From positions 62,001 through 126,000 of the forward strand of contig MPMV01000005.1 in assembly GCA_002238685.1 (NCBI GenBank): a DNA stretch of 64,000 bases, in the 5' to 3' direction. The position numbers and the translations under genes were made by a program. Below, in pieces: positions 35,361 to 44,918 of this stretch (the stretch's first letter is position 1; each line of letters opens with the position of its first letter). The notes under the pieces are model-generated. The model saw only the letters and a program-made list of their open reading frames with translations, searched no databases and was not told the origin of the DNA. This stretch comes from a bacterium EF100-94H03 bin56 (GTDB lineage: Bacteria > Pseudomonadota > Alphaproteobacteria > SP197).

Positions 35361-36542
35361 ATGGCGCTCGACCAGCAGACCATCGCACAGCTCCTCGATA
35401 CCTTGTCACGGTTTGTCAGGGAACGCCTGATTCCGGCGGAAGCCGCGGTGGATGCCGAAGATCGCATTCCCGACGACATCATGGCAGACATGAAGGATCT
35501 CGGCCTCTTCGGCCTGACAATCCCCGAGCAATACGCAGGGATGGGTCTGACGACGGTGGAAGAGGTCGAGGTGGCATGGACCATCACCCACGCGGCACCG
35601 GCCTTCCGTTCCGTCTTCGGCACCAATGTGACCATTGGTTCCCAGGGCATCGTCATGGGCGGTACCGAACAACAGAAGATGTCATGGCTGCCGCGCATGG
35701 CGCGGGGCGAGGTCATTGCGTCCTTCGCACTGACCGAACCCGAAGCCGGATCCGATGCCGCATCACTGAGAACCCGGGCCGAGCGACACGGGAACGGATA
35801 CTTGCTCAACGGTGTCAAGCGGTTCATCACCAACGCGCCGGTGGCCGATGTCTTCACCGTGATGGCACGCACCGATCCGCAGAAGACAGGGGCTGACGGC
35901 ATTTCCGCCTTCATTGTCGATGCCGCCAGCGACGGCATCCGCCTCGGTCTTCCCTACGACAAGATCGGCCAGAAGGGAGCGCGCGTGTGCGATGTCATCT
36001 TCGAGGATTGCCACGTTCCCGCCGAGGCGTTGATCGGTGGCGTCGAGGGCAAAGGCTTCAGGATCGCCATGCAGGTTCTCGACCGTGGCCGCCTCCACCT
36101 CGCTGCAACATGTTGCGGACTGGCCGACAGGATCATTGACGAGGCCCTTGACCACGCACTTGACCGCCGCCAGTTCGGCAGGCCCATCGGCGACTTCCAG
36201 CTGGTTCAGGCGATGCTGGCGGACAGCCGCACCGAGCACGATTCCGCCTGGGCCTTCGTGCGCGACGTGGCACGCCGGGCAACTGCCGGTGAGTCCATCA
36301 CCCGGCTGGCCTCCCAGGCGAAGTACCTCGCCAGCGAGATGGTGGGGCGGGTGGCGGACCGGGCCGTGCAGATTCATGGCGGTGCCGGCTACATCAACGA
36401 GACAGCAGTGGCCAGGCTCTACCGGGATGTGCGTCTCTACAGGCTCTACGAGGGAACATCCGAGATCCAGAAGCTCCTGATTGCTCGTCACATGATTCGC
36501 GAAAGGCGGGAACTCGGGCCTTCCCAGGGTGCTGGCAGATGA
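35361..36542 (+). CDS. Acyl-CoA dehydrogenase
   Basis: A 393-residue flavoprotein dehydrogenase. Family marks are FALTEPEAGSDAASLRTRA and GVKRFITNAPVADVF in the FAD/substrate region, RRQFGRPIGDFQLVQAML, IHGGAGYINE and the C-terminal YEGTSEIQKLLIARHM, where the Glu is the catalytic base of short/medium-chain enzymes. It makes a 2-enoyl-CoA and passes electrons to ETF. The open frame continues upstream to 34416 but that part is antisense to the thioesterase; ATG 35361 fits the family. The acyl chain is not specified by sequence. Confidence 0.93.
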   Translation: MALDQQTIAQLLDTLSRFVRERLIPAEAAVDAEDRIPDDIMADMKDLGLFGLTIPEQYAGMGLTTVEEVEVAWTITHAAPAFRSVFGTNVTIGSQGIVMGGTEQQKMSWLPRMARGEVIASFALTEPEAGSDAASLRTRAERHGNGYLLNGVKRFITNAPVADVFTVMARTDPQKTGADGISAFIVDAASDGIRLGLPYDKIGQKGARVCDVIFEDCHVPAEALIGGVEGKGFRIAMQVLDRGRLHLAATCCGLADRIIDEALDHALDRRQFGRPIGDFQLVQAMLADSRTEHDSAWAFVRDVARRATAGESITRLASQAKYLASEMVGRVADRAVQIHGGAGYINETAVARLYRDVRLYRLYEGTSEIQKLLIARHMIRERRELGPSQGAGR

Positions 36543-36623
36543 CGGCCCCACCCGGTCTCCAGGCTCATCCGGAACACGATTGGCAGTGGTTCCGGTCAAT
36601 TGTTCATCCGGGAGTGTTGAGTC

Positions 36624-38603
36624 ATGCATGAACCTTGCGCGGAAGGAAGACACCTCTTCACCTTTGCTGTCGTCGCCGACTCCCACGTCACCGAGGAGGA
36701 GGCCATGGCCATCGGCGGATATGATGCCGACACCGTCCTGCTCAACATCGAGCGATGCCGATACGTGGTCGAGGAGATCAATCGCCGGGCCCCTGACTTC
36801 GTGGTCCACCTGGGGGACATCACGCATCCCGGACCCGGCACACCGGCCTACGAGGAGTCGGCCGAGAGGTTCCATCGGGTCTTCCAGGAACTCGAGTGTC
36901 CACTCCATCTCGTCCCCGGCAACCATGACATTGGCGAGAAGGCCTTTCCCGGTGATCCCCTGGCTGATCAGGATGCACGACTCACGGTCAACGACGACAT
37001 GATAGTCGAGTACGAACGCCTCTTTCAGTCCCAGTACCACGCTTTTGAGCACGAGGACTGCCTGTTCGTGGTGATGAACGGGATGATCGTGAACTCGGGC
37101 CTTGCGGCAGAGGACCGGCAGAGGAGATGGCTCGAATCGTTGCTCGCCGACAACAGTGGCCGGCGCATCTTCGTTTTCTCCCACTACCCCCCCTACCTGT
37201 CGCATGGCGGCGAAACCGGCCACTATGACGCCACCGATGAACCGGGACGGTCATGGCTGCTCGGGCTTTTTGCGCACCATGGGGTGGAGGCGCAGTTTGC
37301 CGGCCACGTGCATAACTTCTTCTTCAACCGTCATCACGGGACAAGCATGTATGTCCTTCCTTCGACAAGCTTCCTGCGCCACGACTACCACGAGCTCTTT
37401 CGCGCGGCGCCCGGTTTCAAGCAGGGTCGGCACGACACCGCAAAACTTGGCTACGGCGTCGTTGACGTGCACGAGACCGGTCATCTCCTGCATGTCATCC
37501 GCACCTTTGGCCGCACGTGCGACGCGGACGGGGAACCTGTAGCGCCTCCCGTCCATGGTCTCGGACCGGGTCAGCGCGGTATTGGCCTCGACCTGCGCCA
37601 GCCATGGTGCGAGAGTGCCCACATTCCCACGCCCTGGGGTCTCGACAGCTTCAGGCGCAAGCCCATCCGCAACGATTATCCCCTGCTGGCCCTGTGGGAG
37701 ATGGGTGTGAACCAGTTGCGGGTGCCACTCGATGATCTTGCCGATCCTGACACCGGTCAGCGCATGACCGAACTCGCCGCCTTCGGCCACCGCTTCACAG
37801 CCTTTTCGTATGGGCTGCCCGGGGCAGGCGCGCGCAAGGCGCTTGTGGAACACGGCCACCATCTCGCCTTCTGGGAGGTCGTTGCTCCGGTCCTTGCCCT
37901 GCCCGATCTGCTTCGCGGGATCGCCGGGCTCCGGGGCAATGTGCCTGTTCTCTTCAACGCCTTTCGTCCGGAAAGCGGAATGTTCAGTTGCAGTCACGGT
38001 CTCGGGGCCGACGAACGCGGTGTCGTGGAGAGTCTCCTATCTCTTGACGGCGCTCAAAGCACCCTCGACGGCGTGGTGTTCGGCATCGACAGGAAGGACT
38101 CTCCGGCGAAAGCCATCGAGGGTGCGCAGGCCAGCGTTGCGGGACTGGGTGTCAAGGCTGTCGCGCATGTCCGGTTCACCCGGCATACCCCCCTGGAGCG
38201 GGAGGAGGACGCGAGGCTTGATGCGAACCGCGTGGCCGAATCCGTTACGGCGGCCATGTGCTTCGACGATGTTGCGGTGGTGCTCGACAACTTCACCGGG
38301 ATCGATCGCGGTTACCATTTCAGTGGCGGACTGGTCGACCGTCTCTACAATCCGCAAGTCGGTGCGGCCATCGTGCGCAACCTTCACCGCTCGCTCAAGG
38401 CCGGGTGCCGGTTGAAGTCGGTCACGCAGAGGCCGTCGGTCACGCTCCTGAACCTTGAGGGCGCGGCCCGGGCCCTGCTGCTTCCGTCACCCGAAGTGCG
38501 CGATGTACCTGTGCCAGAGGTCCGTGGAGTGGTGCGTGATCTCGTCACGGGCGATGCCATATCGGGACGATTGCCGGGACCGGCTCTGGTATTGGAACGG
38601 TGA
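36624..38603 (+). CDS. Metallophosphoesterase with a large C-terminal domain
   Basis: A 659-residue protein. Residues 10-300 are a calcineurin-like phosphoesterase with all metal motifs: VADSH near 16, LGDITH near 65, GNHD near 95, SHYPPY and GHVHNFF. Residues 320-659 form a second domain (GLDLRQPWCESAHIPTPWG, MGVNQLRVPLDDLAD, FGHRFTAFSYGLPG, later DRKDSPAKAIEGAQASV) with the spaced strand-helix look of a TIM barrel; I do not recognise it. GGAG precedes the ATG. Its stop overlaps the GTG of the IMPase-family gene (GTGA), so a phosphoester product may be shared between the two. Confidence 0.82.
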   Translation: MHEPCAEGRHLFTFAVVADSHVTEEEAMAIGGYDADTVLLNIERCRYVVEEINRRAPDFVVHLGDITHPGPGTPAYEESAERFHRVFQELECPLHLVPGNHDIGEKAFPGDPLADQDARLTVNDDMIVEYERLFQSQYHAFEHEDCLFVVMNGMIVNSGLAAEDRQRRWLESLLADNSGRRIFVFSHYPPYLSHGGETGHYDATDEPGRSWLLGLFAHHGVEAQFAGHVHNFFFNRHHGTSMYVLPSTSFLRHDYHELFRAAPGFKQGRHDTAKLGYGVVDVHETGHLLHVIRTFGRTCDADGEPVAPPVHGLGPGQRGIGLDLRQPWCESAHIPTPWGLDSFRRKPIRNDYPLLALWEMGVNQLRVPLDDLADPDTGQRMTELAAFGHRFTAFSYGLPGAGARKALVEHGHHLAFWEVVAPVLALPDLLRGIAGLRGNVPVLFNAFRPESGMFSCSHGLGADERGVVESLLSLDGAQSTLDGVVFGIDRKDSPAKAIEGAQASVAGLGVKAVAHVRFTRHTPLEREEDARLDANRVAESVTAAMCFDDVAVVLDNFTGIDRGYHFSGGLVDRLYNPQVGAAIVRNLHRSLKAGCRLKSVTQRPSVTLLNLEGAARALLLPSPEVRDVPVPEVRGVVRDLVTGDAISGRLPGPALVLER

Positions 38604-39391
38604 CGATACACGCGATCGACCTTGCTCAAGCTGCCTCGGTTGCGCGGCGGGCGGCCGAGGCGCCGTCTTCGCGTCTCCTCGAGATTGCGCGAACGGGGTC
38701 GTTCCGGACATCGCTCAAGAACGACGGCAGCCCGCAAACGTCGGCCGACACGATGGCCGAACGCCTGGTGCGCCAGACGCTCCAGGCGAGCGCCTATCCA
38801 GCCGAAGCAGCCGTCCTCGGTGAAGAGGAGGGCGAGACAGGAGAGGGCTCAAAGTGGCGCTGGGTCGTCGATCCCATCGATGGCACCATGGCCTTTGCCC
38901 GCGATATTCCCGTCTGGGGCACCCTGGTGGCCCTGCAGTGTGTCGAAACCGGACGTGTGGTGGCAGGCGCCATCAGACTCCCGGGCACGGATGAAACCTT
39001 CTGGGCCTGGCAGGGAGGTGGCGCCTGGCGCAATGGCGAACGCATTCATGTGTCCACCACTGCAGAGCTGTCCCGGGCAACGGTGGCCGCAGGCCTCCTC
39101 GGGCAGTTCCGGACGAGTGGCGTCGAACATTTTCTCGGGCCCCTGGTCGATGCGGTTGATGACCTGCGCATCTTCGGTGACGTGTTCGCCCATGTTGCGG
39201 CGGCCCGCGGCGCCGTCGACGCCGTCGTCGATCCCGATCTTTCCTTGTGGGACTTTGCCGCATCCCGCATTCTCATCGAGGAGGCTGGCGGCACCATCCT
39301 CGTGCGCCACACGGGCCGCGGCCGCGGACACGACGTGCTGCTCGGTACGCCGGCGGTTGTCAACCGCCTTGCCCTGTTGCTCGAATTCTAG
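38600..39391 (+). CDS. Inositol-monophosphatase family phosphatase (HisN/SuhB-like)
   Basis: A 263-residue Mg-dependent, Li-sensitive-type phosphatase. The metal motifs are GEEEGE near 74, WVVDPIDGTMAFARDIPVWG near 90, and LSLWDFAASRILIEEAGG near 215. Family substrates include inositol-1-phosphate, histidinol-phosphate, PAP and FBP; the sequence does not decide. It begins with GTG overlapping the upstream stop by four bases and so is translated with the metallophosphoesterase fusion. Confidence 0.88.
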   Translation: MTIHAIDLAQAASVARRAAEAPSSRLLEIARTGSFRTSLKNDGSPQTSADTMAERLVRQTLQASAYPAEAAVLGEEEGETGEGSKWRWVVDPIDGTMAFARDIPVWGTLVALQCVETGRVVAGAIRLPGTDETFWAWQGGGAWRNGERIHVSTTAELSRATVAAGLLGQFRTSGVEHFLGPLVDAVDDLRIFGDVFAHVAAARGAVDAVVDPDLSLWDFAASRILIEEAGGTILVRHTGRGRGHDVLLGTPAVVNRLALLLEF

Positions 39392-39406
39392 GAAGGGCGG
39401 GATCCA

Positions 39407-40108
39407 TTGGAAAGCGGCGAGAAGAAGAGGATTGGTGAAGCCGTCAACAGGGCATTCTCGCAGGAGCGGCGCGGCCGGTCCTCGGCGAGGAACCTTCTCC
39501 TCATCGTCGGGGTGCTTGTCATCGCCTTTGCCCTGCGCGAGACAGGTCTCATCGGTGACACGCATCAGGTCAACAGCACGGTGACCGGCAACATAGCCGC
39601 CCTGGTGGAGGACCTGCCGCAGGCCAACCGGCTTGGCAACCCCGATGGCGAGACCGTTCTCTTTGTCTTTACCGACTATCTGTGCAGTCACTGTCGTCGC
39701 CTGGCTCCGGCCATCGACGAATTCCTGGAGGTGAATCCGGATGCCCGGGCGGTCGTCATCGATCTTCCCGGCGAGGCTGGGCAATCGGTGAGTGCGGCAC
39801 GCTACGCCCTTGCCGCCGGACTTCAGGGAGCGTGGCCTCGCTATCACCGGGCCCTGATGTATGCCGCTGTTCCGGTGGATGACGCCGGTCTTGCCGGGGT
39901 CGGCGAGGCTCTCGGACTTGATCCCGGGCAACTGACCGCCGACGCCGGATCACAGACCATTGCGGACACCCTGGCCGCCAATCGCGATTTCGCGACACAG
40001 CTGGGCATCGAGCATGTGCCGACCATCGTCATGGGGGACCAGATGATTGTCGGCTTTGTCGACTCGTCCAGTCTCAAGGACCTCGTCGCCAAGTTCGTGC
40101 GCCGATGA
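39407..40108 (+). CDS. Membrane-anchored DsbA-family thiol oxidoreductase
   Basis: A 233-residue protein with a cytoplasmic basic N-terminus, one transmembrane helix (NLLLIVGVLVIAFALRE, residues 29-45) and a periplasmic DsbA/thioredoxin-fold domain. The active site is CSHC in FTDYLCSHCRRLAPAI and the cis-Pro loop is VPTIVMGDQM. The only in-frame start near the beginning is TTG 39407. It is the first of two tandem DsbA-like genes; the second starts 41 bases after this stop. It may reduce or isomerise disulfides in exported proteins or hold a partner protein. Confidence 0.85.
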   Translation: MESGEKKRIGEAVNRAFSQERRGRSSARNLLLIVGVLVIAFALRETGLIGDTHQVNSTVTGNIAALVEDLPQANRLGNPDGETVLFVFTDYLCSHCRRLAPAIDEFLEVNPDARAVVIDLPGEAGQSVSAARYALAAGLQGAWPRYHRALMYAAVPVDDAGLAGVGEALGLDPGQLTADAGSQTIADTLAANRDFATQLGIEHVPTIVMGDQMIVGFVDSSSLKDLVAKFVRR

Positions 40109-40149
40109 TGGTCTCGCCAACACCCTGCAGGAAGGGACACGGAGCCACC

Positions 40150-40863
40150 ATGCTGAGAATCGTCGTTGCAGTTGTTCTCCTGTTCACGCTGACGCCGGCA
40201 ATGGCGGACGATCAGACGATGACCAGGACCGAAGTCGAGGCGATCATCGAGGACTTCCTCACCCGCAATCCGGAGGTTGTCATCCGGGCGTTGGAAGCAT
40301 GGGAACGCACGCGCGAAGAGCGCGAAGCGGATGCGGCAAGGCAGGCCATTGCCCGTTACGACGATGATATTCATCATGACCCCGACACACCGTGGGGAGG
40401 TGATCCTGACGGCGAGAACGTGATCGTCGAGTTCTTCGACTACCAGTGTGGCTATTGCCGCCTGAGCGCGCCCGGTCTTTTTGCTGTCAGGGACACGGTT
40501 CCCGGTACCAAGGTGATCTACAAGGAATTTCCGATTCTGGGAGAGGACTCCCTGCGTGCCGCAAAGGCGGCCCTGGCTGCCCGCGAACAGGGACTCTACG
40601 AGCCCTACCATCAAGCCCTCATGCTCGAGGGAGAGGACTACACCGAGGCCGGTCTCATGGCGCTCGCGCACGCCGTGGGTCTCGACACCGGGCGCCTGAG
40701 CGCCGATATGAACGATCCCGCCATCGAGGCCTATCTCGAGCGGACCCACCAGCTGGCCAGTGCCATCGGCATCAACGGAACGCCGGCATTCATCATCAAT
40801 GGCGATCTCTATCCCGGCGCCATCAGGCCCGGAGACTTCGAGACCATTCTCGGCATCGAGTAG
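40150..40863 (+). CDS. Periplasmic DsbA-family protein (Com1-like)
   Basis: A 237-residue secreted thiol oxidoreductase. A Sec signal peptide (MLRIVVAVVLLFTLTPAMA) is followed by an N-terminal helical segment (VIIEDFLTRNPEVV-like, residues 30-60) typical of Com1/ScsC-type proteins, the active site CGYC in DYQCGYCRLSAPGLF, and cis-Pro in NGTPAFIING. GGAGCC lies just before ATG 40150, which gives the signal peptide directly; the in-frame start at 40105 overlaps the previous gene and is unlikely. It probably works with the membrane-anchored DsbA encoded just upstream. Confidence 0.9.
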   Translation: MLRIVVAVVLLFTLTPAMADDQTMTRTEVEAIIEDFLTRNPEVVIRALEAWERTREEREADAARQAIARYDDDIHHDPDTPWGGDPDGENVIVEFFDYQCGYCRLSAPGLFAVRDTVPGTKVIYKEFPILGEDSLRAAKAALAAREQGLYEPYHQALMLEGEDYTEAGLMALAHAVGLDTGRLSADMNDPAIEAYLERTHQLASAIGINGTPAFIINGDLYPGAIRPGDFETILGIE

Positions 40864-40886
40864 GTTCCGCCCCTGGTGTTCGCCGG

Positions 40887-43328
40887 ATGAAGAGTCTGCA
40901 CGATGATCTTCATGTGACTGCACCCGGGCCAGAATCATGCCTGCGGCATTCTACATCCTTGCCGGAAGCCGTCGGCCACTGGTTCATGGCTCGCGGCTGG
41001 CAACCCCGCCGGCACCAGTTGGACACCCTTGCCGCGATGACACAGGGCCACTCGTGTCTTGTCATCGCGCCAACCGGTGGTGGCAAGACCATGGCAGGGT
41101 TCCTTTTTTCCCTTGCCGATCTCGCCTCCTCCGGAGGGAGCGGACTGCATACACTCTATGTGGCGCCGCTGAAGGCTCTGTGTGTCGACATGGCACGCAA
41201 CCTCGGCGCCGTCGTGGACGAGACCGGCATCTCCGCGAGGATCGAGACCCGCACCGGCGATACTCCGCAAGCGTGTCGTCGCCGGCAGCGCAGCGATCCG
41301 CCCGACATCCTGCTCACCACGCCGGAATCCGTCGCCCTGCTGGCCTCCTGGCCGGAAGCGGGGCACATTTTCGGCCATCTCCGGGTCGTCATCGTTGACG
41401 AAATCCACGAACTGGCAGGAACAAAGAGGGGAGATCAGCTGGCGCTCGCGCTGACGCGTCTGTCAGCACTGTCTCCCGGCCATCGCCGTATCGGTCTATC
41501 AGCCACCGTGGCCGAACCGATGAAGCTCAGGAGCTATCTCGACGATGGCGCCGGTGTCATGATCATCCGGGCTGATGGCGGGGCGTTCCCCGACATCACC
41601 ATCATGGAGGCCGGCAACCGCATTCCACTTGCCGGTCATACCGCACGGCATGCCGTGCCGGACATCTATCGCGCGATCCGTGACGTTGGCACCGCTCTTG
41701 TTTTCGTCAACACGCGCAGTCAGGCCGAGCGCGTGTTCCAGGATCTCTGGGAGATCAACGACGACAACCTCGGTATCGCCCTTCACCACGGCTCCCTTGC
41801 CCGCGAGCAGAGGCTGAAAGTCGAGTCGGCGATGGCCGAAGGATCCTTGCGGGCCGTAGTGGCGACCTCGACTCTCGATCTCGGCGTGGACTGGGGGGCT
41901 GTCGATCTTGTCGTCCAGATCGGTGCCCCAAAGGGCGTGGCCCGCATGCTGCAGCGCATTGGCCGGGCCGGTCACCGCATGGATGAACCGTCACGGGCGC
42001 TGCTGGTGCCGGCCAACCGTTTCGAACTCCTGGAATGTCAGGCGGTTCTCGATGCCATAGGGGAAGGCGTCCTCGACGGTGCTCCGCGGGAGCGCGGCGG
42101 CATCGATGTTCTTGCCCAGCATGTCCTTGCAACCGCCGCCAGCGGGCCCTTCGATCCCGACACCCTCTACCGTGACGTGATCAAGGCTCCTCCCTACGCG
42201 AGCCTCGAACGCGGCCTGTTCGACCGGATTGTCGACTATGTTGCCACAGGCGGTTATGCACTCGCGGCCTATGAGCGCTTCCGGCGCCTCACGGCATGTG
42301 ACGATGGGACGTTGCGCATTTCCAACGAGGCGACGGCACGGCGTTTTCGCATGAACGCGGGCACCATTGTCGAGGATGCCAGGCTGAAGGTGCGGATGAG
42401 GAACGGCAAGGTCATCGGCGAGGTCGAGGAACACTTCGTGCTCGGCCTTTCTGTCGGCGAAACCTTTGCCTTTGCAGGTGATGTGTGGGCGCTCGTCGGT
42501 ATCAGGCAGACCGATGCGATCGTCACGAGGGCGCGTGATCGCGATCCGCGAGTGCCGGTCTATGGCGGCGGTTCCTTTCCTCCCACAACCAACGTTGCCG
42601 GATTTCTCAGAAAGATCCTGGCGGAACCGGACCGGCGCGCCGTCCTCCCTGACGACGTGAGGGAGTGGCTCGACATCCAGACGAAATTGTCGGCCCTGCC
42701 CGGGGTCGACGATCTCCTCGTCGAGACCTTTCCCCGGGCCGGCAAGATGTTTCTCGTCGCCTTTCCCTTCGAGGGGAGACCCGCCCACCAGACACTGGGC
42801 ATGCTGATGACAAGGCGCATGGAGCGCATGGGAGCCGGGCCTCTGGGGTTCGTCGCCAATGACTATGCTCTTGCCATCTGGAGTCTCAGACGCGTCCTGG
42901 ATATCGAGACTCTCGTTGACGAGTCGCTTCTGCTGGAGGATCTCGACGACTGGCTTGCCGGATCCAGCCTCCTGAAACGGTCTTTTCGAAAGGTGGCGAC
43001 GGTGGCCGGCCTCATCGAACGCCAGCATCCCGGCTATCGCAAGACCGGGCGCCAGGTCACGTTTTCCACCGACCTCATCTATGATGTGCTGCGTCGCCAT
43101 GAGCCCGACCATGTCCTCCTCGAAGCTGCGCGAAAGGAAGCCATGGACACGCTTCTGGAAACCCGCCGCCTTGAGGACATGCTGGTAAGGGTGAGGGGAC
43201 GCATTCTCCAGCGCGACCTTGACACGGTCTCACCTCTTGCCCTTCCGGTGATGCTGGAGGTCGGGCGACAGATGGTGGCCTCCTCGGCCCTTGACGATCT
43301 CATCGACGCATTTGGTGGCGATCCGTGA
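40887..43328 (+). CDS. Ligase-associated DNA-damage-response DEXH-box helicase (Lhr-like)
   Basis: An 813-residue superfamily 2 helicase. Motif I is IAPTGGGKTMAGF near 66, motif II VDEIHELAG (DEIH) near 175, motif III LSATVAE, and the C-terminal RecA domain has TSTLDLGVDWG and QRIGRAGHRMDEPSR (motif VI). Length and C-terminal winged-helix/WYL-like region match the bacterial Lhr-type helicase normally encoded with a DNA ligase, an exonuclease and PdeM. ATG 40887 is used; the frame upstream is antisense-free but belongs to the DsbA gene region in another frame. Only PdeM accompanies it here. Confidence 0.92.
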   Translation: MKSLHDDLHVTAPGPESCLRHSTSLPEAVGHWFMARGWQPRRHQLDTLAAMTQGHSCLVIAPTGGGKTMAGFLFSLADLASSGGSGLHTLYVAPLKALCVDMARNLGAVVDETGISARIETRTGDTPQACRRRQRSDPPDILLTTPESVALLASWPEAGHIFGHLRVVIVDEIHELAGTKRGDQLALALTRLSALSPGHRRIGLSATVAEPMKLRSYLDDGAGVMIIRADGGAFPDITIMEAGNRIPLAGHTARHAVPDIYRAIRDVGTALVFVNTRSQAERVFQDLWEINDDNLGIALHHGSLAREQRLKVESAMAEGSLRAVVATSTLDLGVDWGAVDLVVQIGAPKGVARMLQRIGRAGHRMDEPSRALLVPANRFELLECQAVLDAIGEGVLDGAPRERGGIDVLAQHVLATAASGPFDPDTLYRDVIKAPPYASLERGLFDRIVDYVATGGYALAAYERFRRLTACDDGTLRISNEATARRFRMNAGTIVEDARLKVRMRNGKVIGEVEEHFVLGLSVGETFAFAGDVWALVGIRQTDAIVTRARDRDPRVPVYGGGSFPPTTNVAGFLRKILAEPDRRAVLPDDVREWLDIQTKLSALPGVDDLLVETFPRAGKMFLVAFPFEGRPAHQTLGMLMTRRMERMGAGPLGFVANDYALAIWSLRRVLDIETLVDESLLLEDLDDWLAGSSLLKRSFRKVATVAGLIERQHPGYRKTGRQVTFSTDLIYDVLRRHEPDHVLLEAARKEAMDTLLETRRLEDMLVRVRGRILQRDLDTVSPLALPVMLEVGRQMVASSALDDLIDAFGGDP

Positions 43329-44005
43329 TCGTCAACGGCACGGCACTGCAGCCGGATCCCACCGGAGTCCTCCACTGGGCTGAAGCGCGCCTGATTGCGG
43401 TCGCCGACCTCCACCTCGGCAAGGGGAAGGCTTTCGCCCGTCACGGATCGCTGCTGCCTCCCCATGACACGAACGCCACCATACGGCGCCTGGCTGAAGC
43501 CATCACCCGTCTTGAGCCCGAGTGCGTCGTCTGTCTCGGCGACAGCTTTCACGACCGCGAAGCCGTTTCCGGACTGGACCAGGCCTCTCTCGCGGCGCTC
43601 GAGGATCTGGCACGCGGACGCGACTGGATCTGGATTGCCGGCAATCACGACCCGGCGCCACCCGCCATGCTTTCCGGGCGCGCCATGGAAGCATTCACGA
43701 ATGGCGGACTGACATTCCGCCACGAACCGTCATGCGCTATGGTGGCGGGCGAGGTCTCGGGTCACCTTCATCCTTCGGCTGTCATTGCTCCGAAGGGGAC
43801 GAGAATTCGACGCCGCTGCTTTGCCAGCGACGGGAGGCGGGTGATCCTGCCGGCTTTTGGCGCCTATGCGGGCGGGCTTGATGTTCACGAAAGGGCTTTT
43901 TCCGGACTGTTCCCGGCGGGTTTCGATGTCTGGCTTGTCGGGGGCAGGGAGATGCGGCGTATCCGCGGGAATCGTCTGGTCCGGCCCGCATGGATTGAAT
44001 CGTGA
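43325..44005 (+). CDS. pdeM: Ligase-associated DNA-damage-response endonuclease PdeM
   Basis: A 226-residue calcineurin-like phosphoesterase. Metal motifs are VADLHLGKGKAFARHG near 26, CLGDSFHDRE near 72, IAGNHDP near 107, and GEVSGHLHPSAV near 140. This set and the length define PdeM, an endonuclease encoded with ligase-associated helicases. It starts with GTG overlapping the helicase stop (GTGA), so both are made as a unit for DNA repair. The ligase and exonuclease of the usual four-gene set are absent from the window. Confidence 0.92.
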   Translation: MIVNGTALQPDPTGVLHWAEARLIAVADLHLGKGKAFARHGSLLPPHDTNATIRRLAEAITRLEPECVVCLGDSFHDREAVSGLDQASLAALEDLARGRDWIWIAGNHDPAPPAMLSGRAMEAFTNGGLTFRHEPSCAMVAGEVSGHLHPSAVIAPKGTRIRRRCFASDGRRVILPAFGAYAGGLDVHERAFSGLFPAGFDVWLVGGREMRRIRGNRLVRPAWIES

Positions 44006-44025
44006 CCGGTGAGGAGATGCGGCAC

Positions 44026-44694
44026 ATGACCAACGCGCAAGCACATCCGCCGGAACAGCCCAGACGCAGGATATGGGCGCGCCTGCGGGCCTACTTCATC
44101 ACCGGCATCATCGTCGTGGCGCCCTTGGCCCTGACGGTCTATCTCGTCACGTTCATCGTCGGATTCATCGACGAGAATGTGCTGCCGCTGCTGGGCGAAA
44201 CCTGGAATCCGGAGAACTACCTGCCGTTTGCCGTGCCGGGTATCGGAGTGGTCATCTTCGTGGTCGCCATCACCTTCATCGGCTGGCTGGCCACCGGGCT
44301 GATCGGCCGCACAGTGGTCAACATGGGAGAGCGGTTGCTCGAACGCATGCCGGTGGTCCGTTCGGTGTATTCGGTGTTCAAGCAGATATTCGAAACCGTC
44401 TTTTCACACGATTCCAGAGCCTTTCGCGATGTCGTGCTGATCTCGTGGCCACGCCCCGGGTGCTGGGCGGTCGGGTTTGCCACCGGTTCCGCGAAAGGAG
44501 AGGTGCGGGACGCCATCGGCGACGACGTGGTCAATGTCTTCCTGCCGACAACACCCAATCCGACGTCAGGCTACCTGCTGTTCTTACCCAAGAAGGACGT
44601 GATCTTCCTCGACATGACGGTCGAACAGGGCATCAAGCTGGTGATTTCCGGTGGCGTGGTGACGCCCGAGATGGTGGCCGCCAACACCCGCTGA
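44026..44694 (+). CDS. DUF502 family membrane protein
   Basis: A 222-residue inner-membrane protein with a short cytoplasmic start (RRRIWARLRAYF), two hydrophobic helices (ITGIIVVAPLALTVYLVTF and AVPGIGVVIFVVAITFIGW), and a conserved soluble C-terminal domain (RMPVVRSVYSVFKQIFETVF, then FLPTTPNPTSGYLLFLP). This is the DUF502 family, of unknown function. GAGGAG lies nine bases before ATG 44026; a GTG at 44002 overlapping the pdeM stop is the alternative. It is the last gene of the plus-strand run. Confidence 0.88.
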   Translation: MTNAQAHPPEQPRRRIWARLRAYFITGIIVVAPLALTVYLVTFIVGFIDENVLPLLGETWNPENYLPFAVPGIGVVIFVVAITFIGWLATGLIGRTVVNMGERLLERMPVVRSVYSVFKQIFETVFSHDSRAFRDVVLISWPRPGCWAVGFATGSAKGEVRDAIGDDVVNVFLPTTPNPTSGYLLFLPKKDVIFLDMTVEQGIKLVISGGVVTPEMVAANTR

Positions 44695-44918
44695 CCAGGA
44701 CCTCGGCAGCGAGGCCGCACGTCAACCGCTGCGTGCATGTCCCTGTGCTGTTCCATGCGAGAACAACGCCGGACAGGGTGATGTGCCCAGGTCCGCATCT
44801 GACCCAAAGCGGCTCCCCTTTGCCGTTACCCACCTTGTCTGTTTTCGCAGGCAATGCTCCTGCATTTCGCCGTGCCGCGCCGCATTGTGATTCGGTCGAT
44901 CCGTTGACCTCGATTCCG

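Noticed and set aside
40446-40886. Upstream extension of the helicase frame
   Set aside because: It lies over the DsbA-like gene in another frame; helicase homology starts after 40887.
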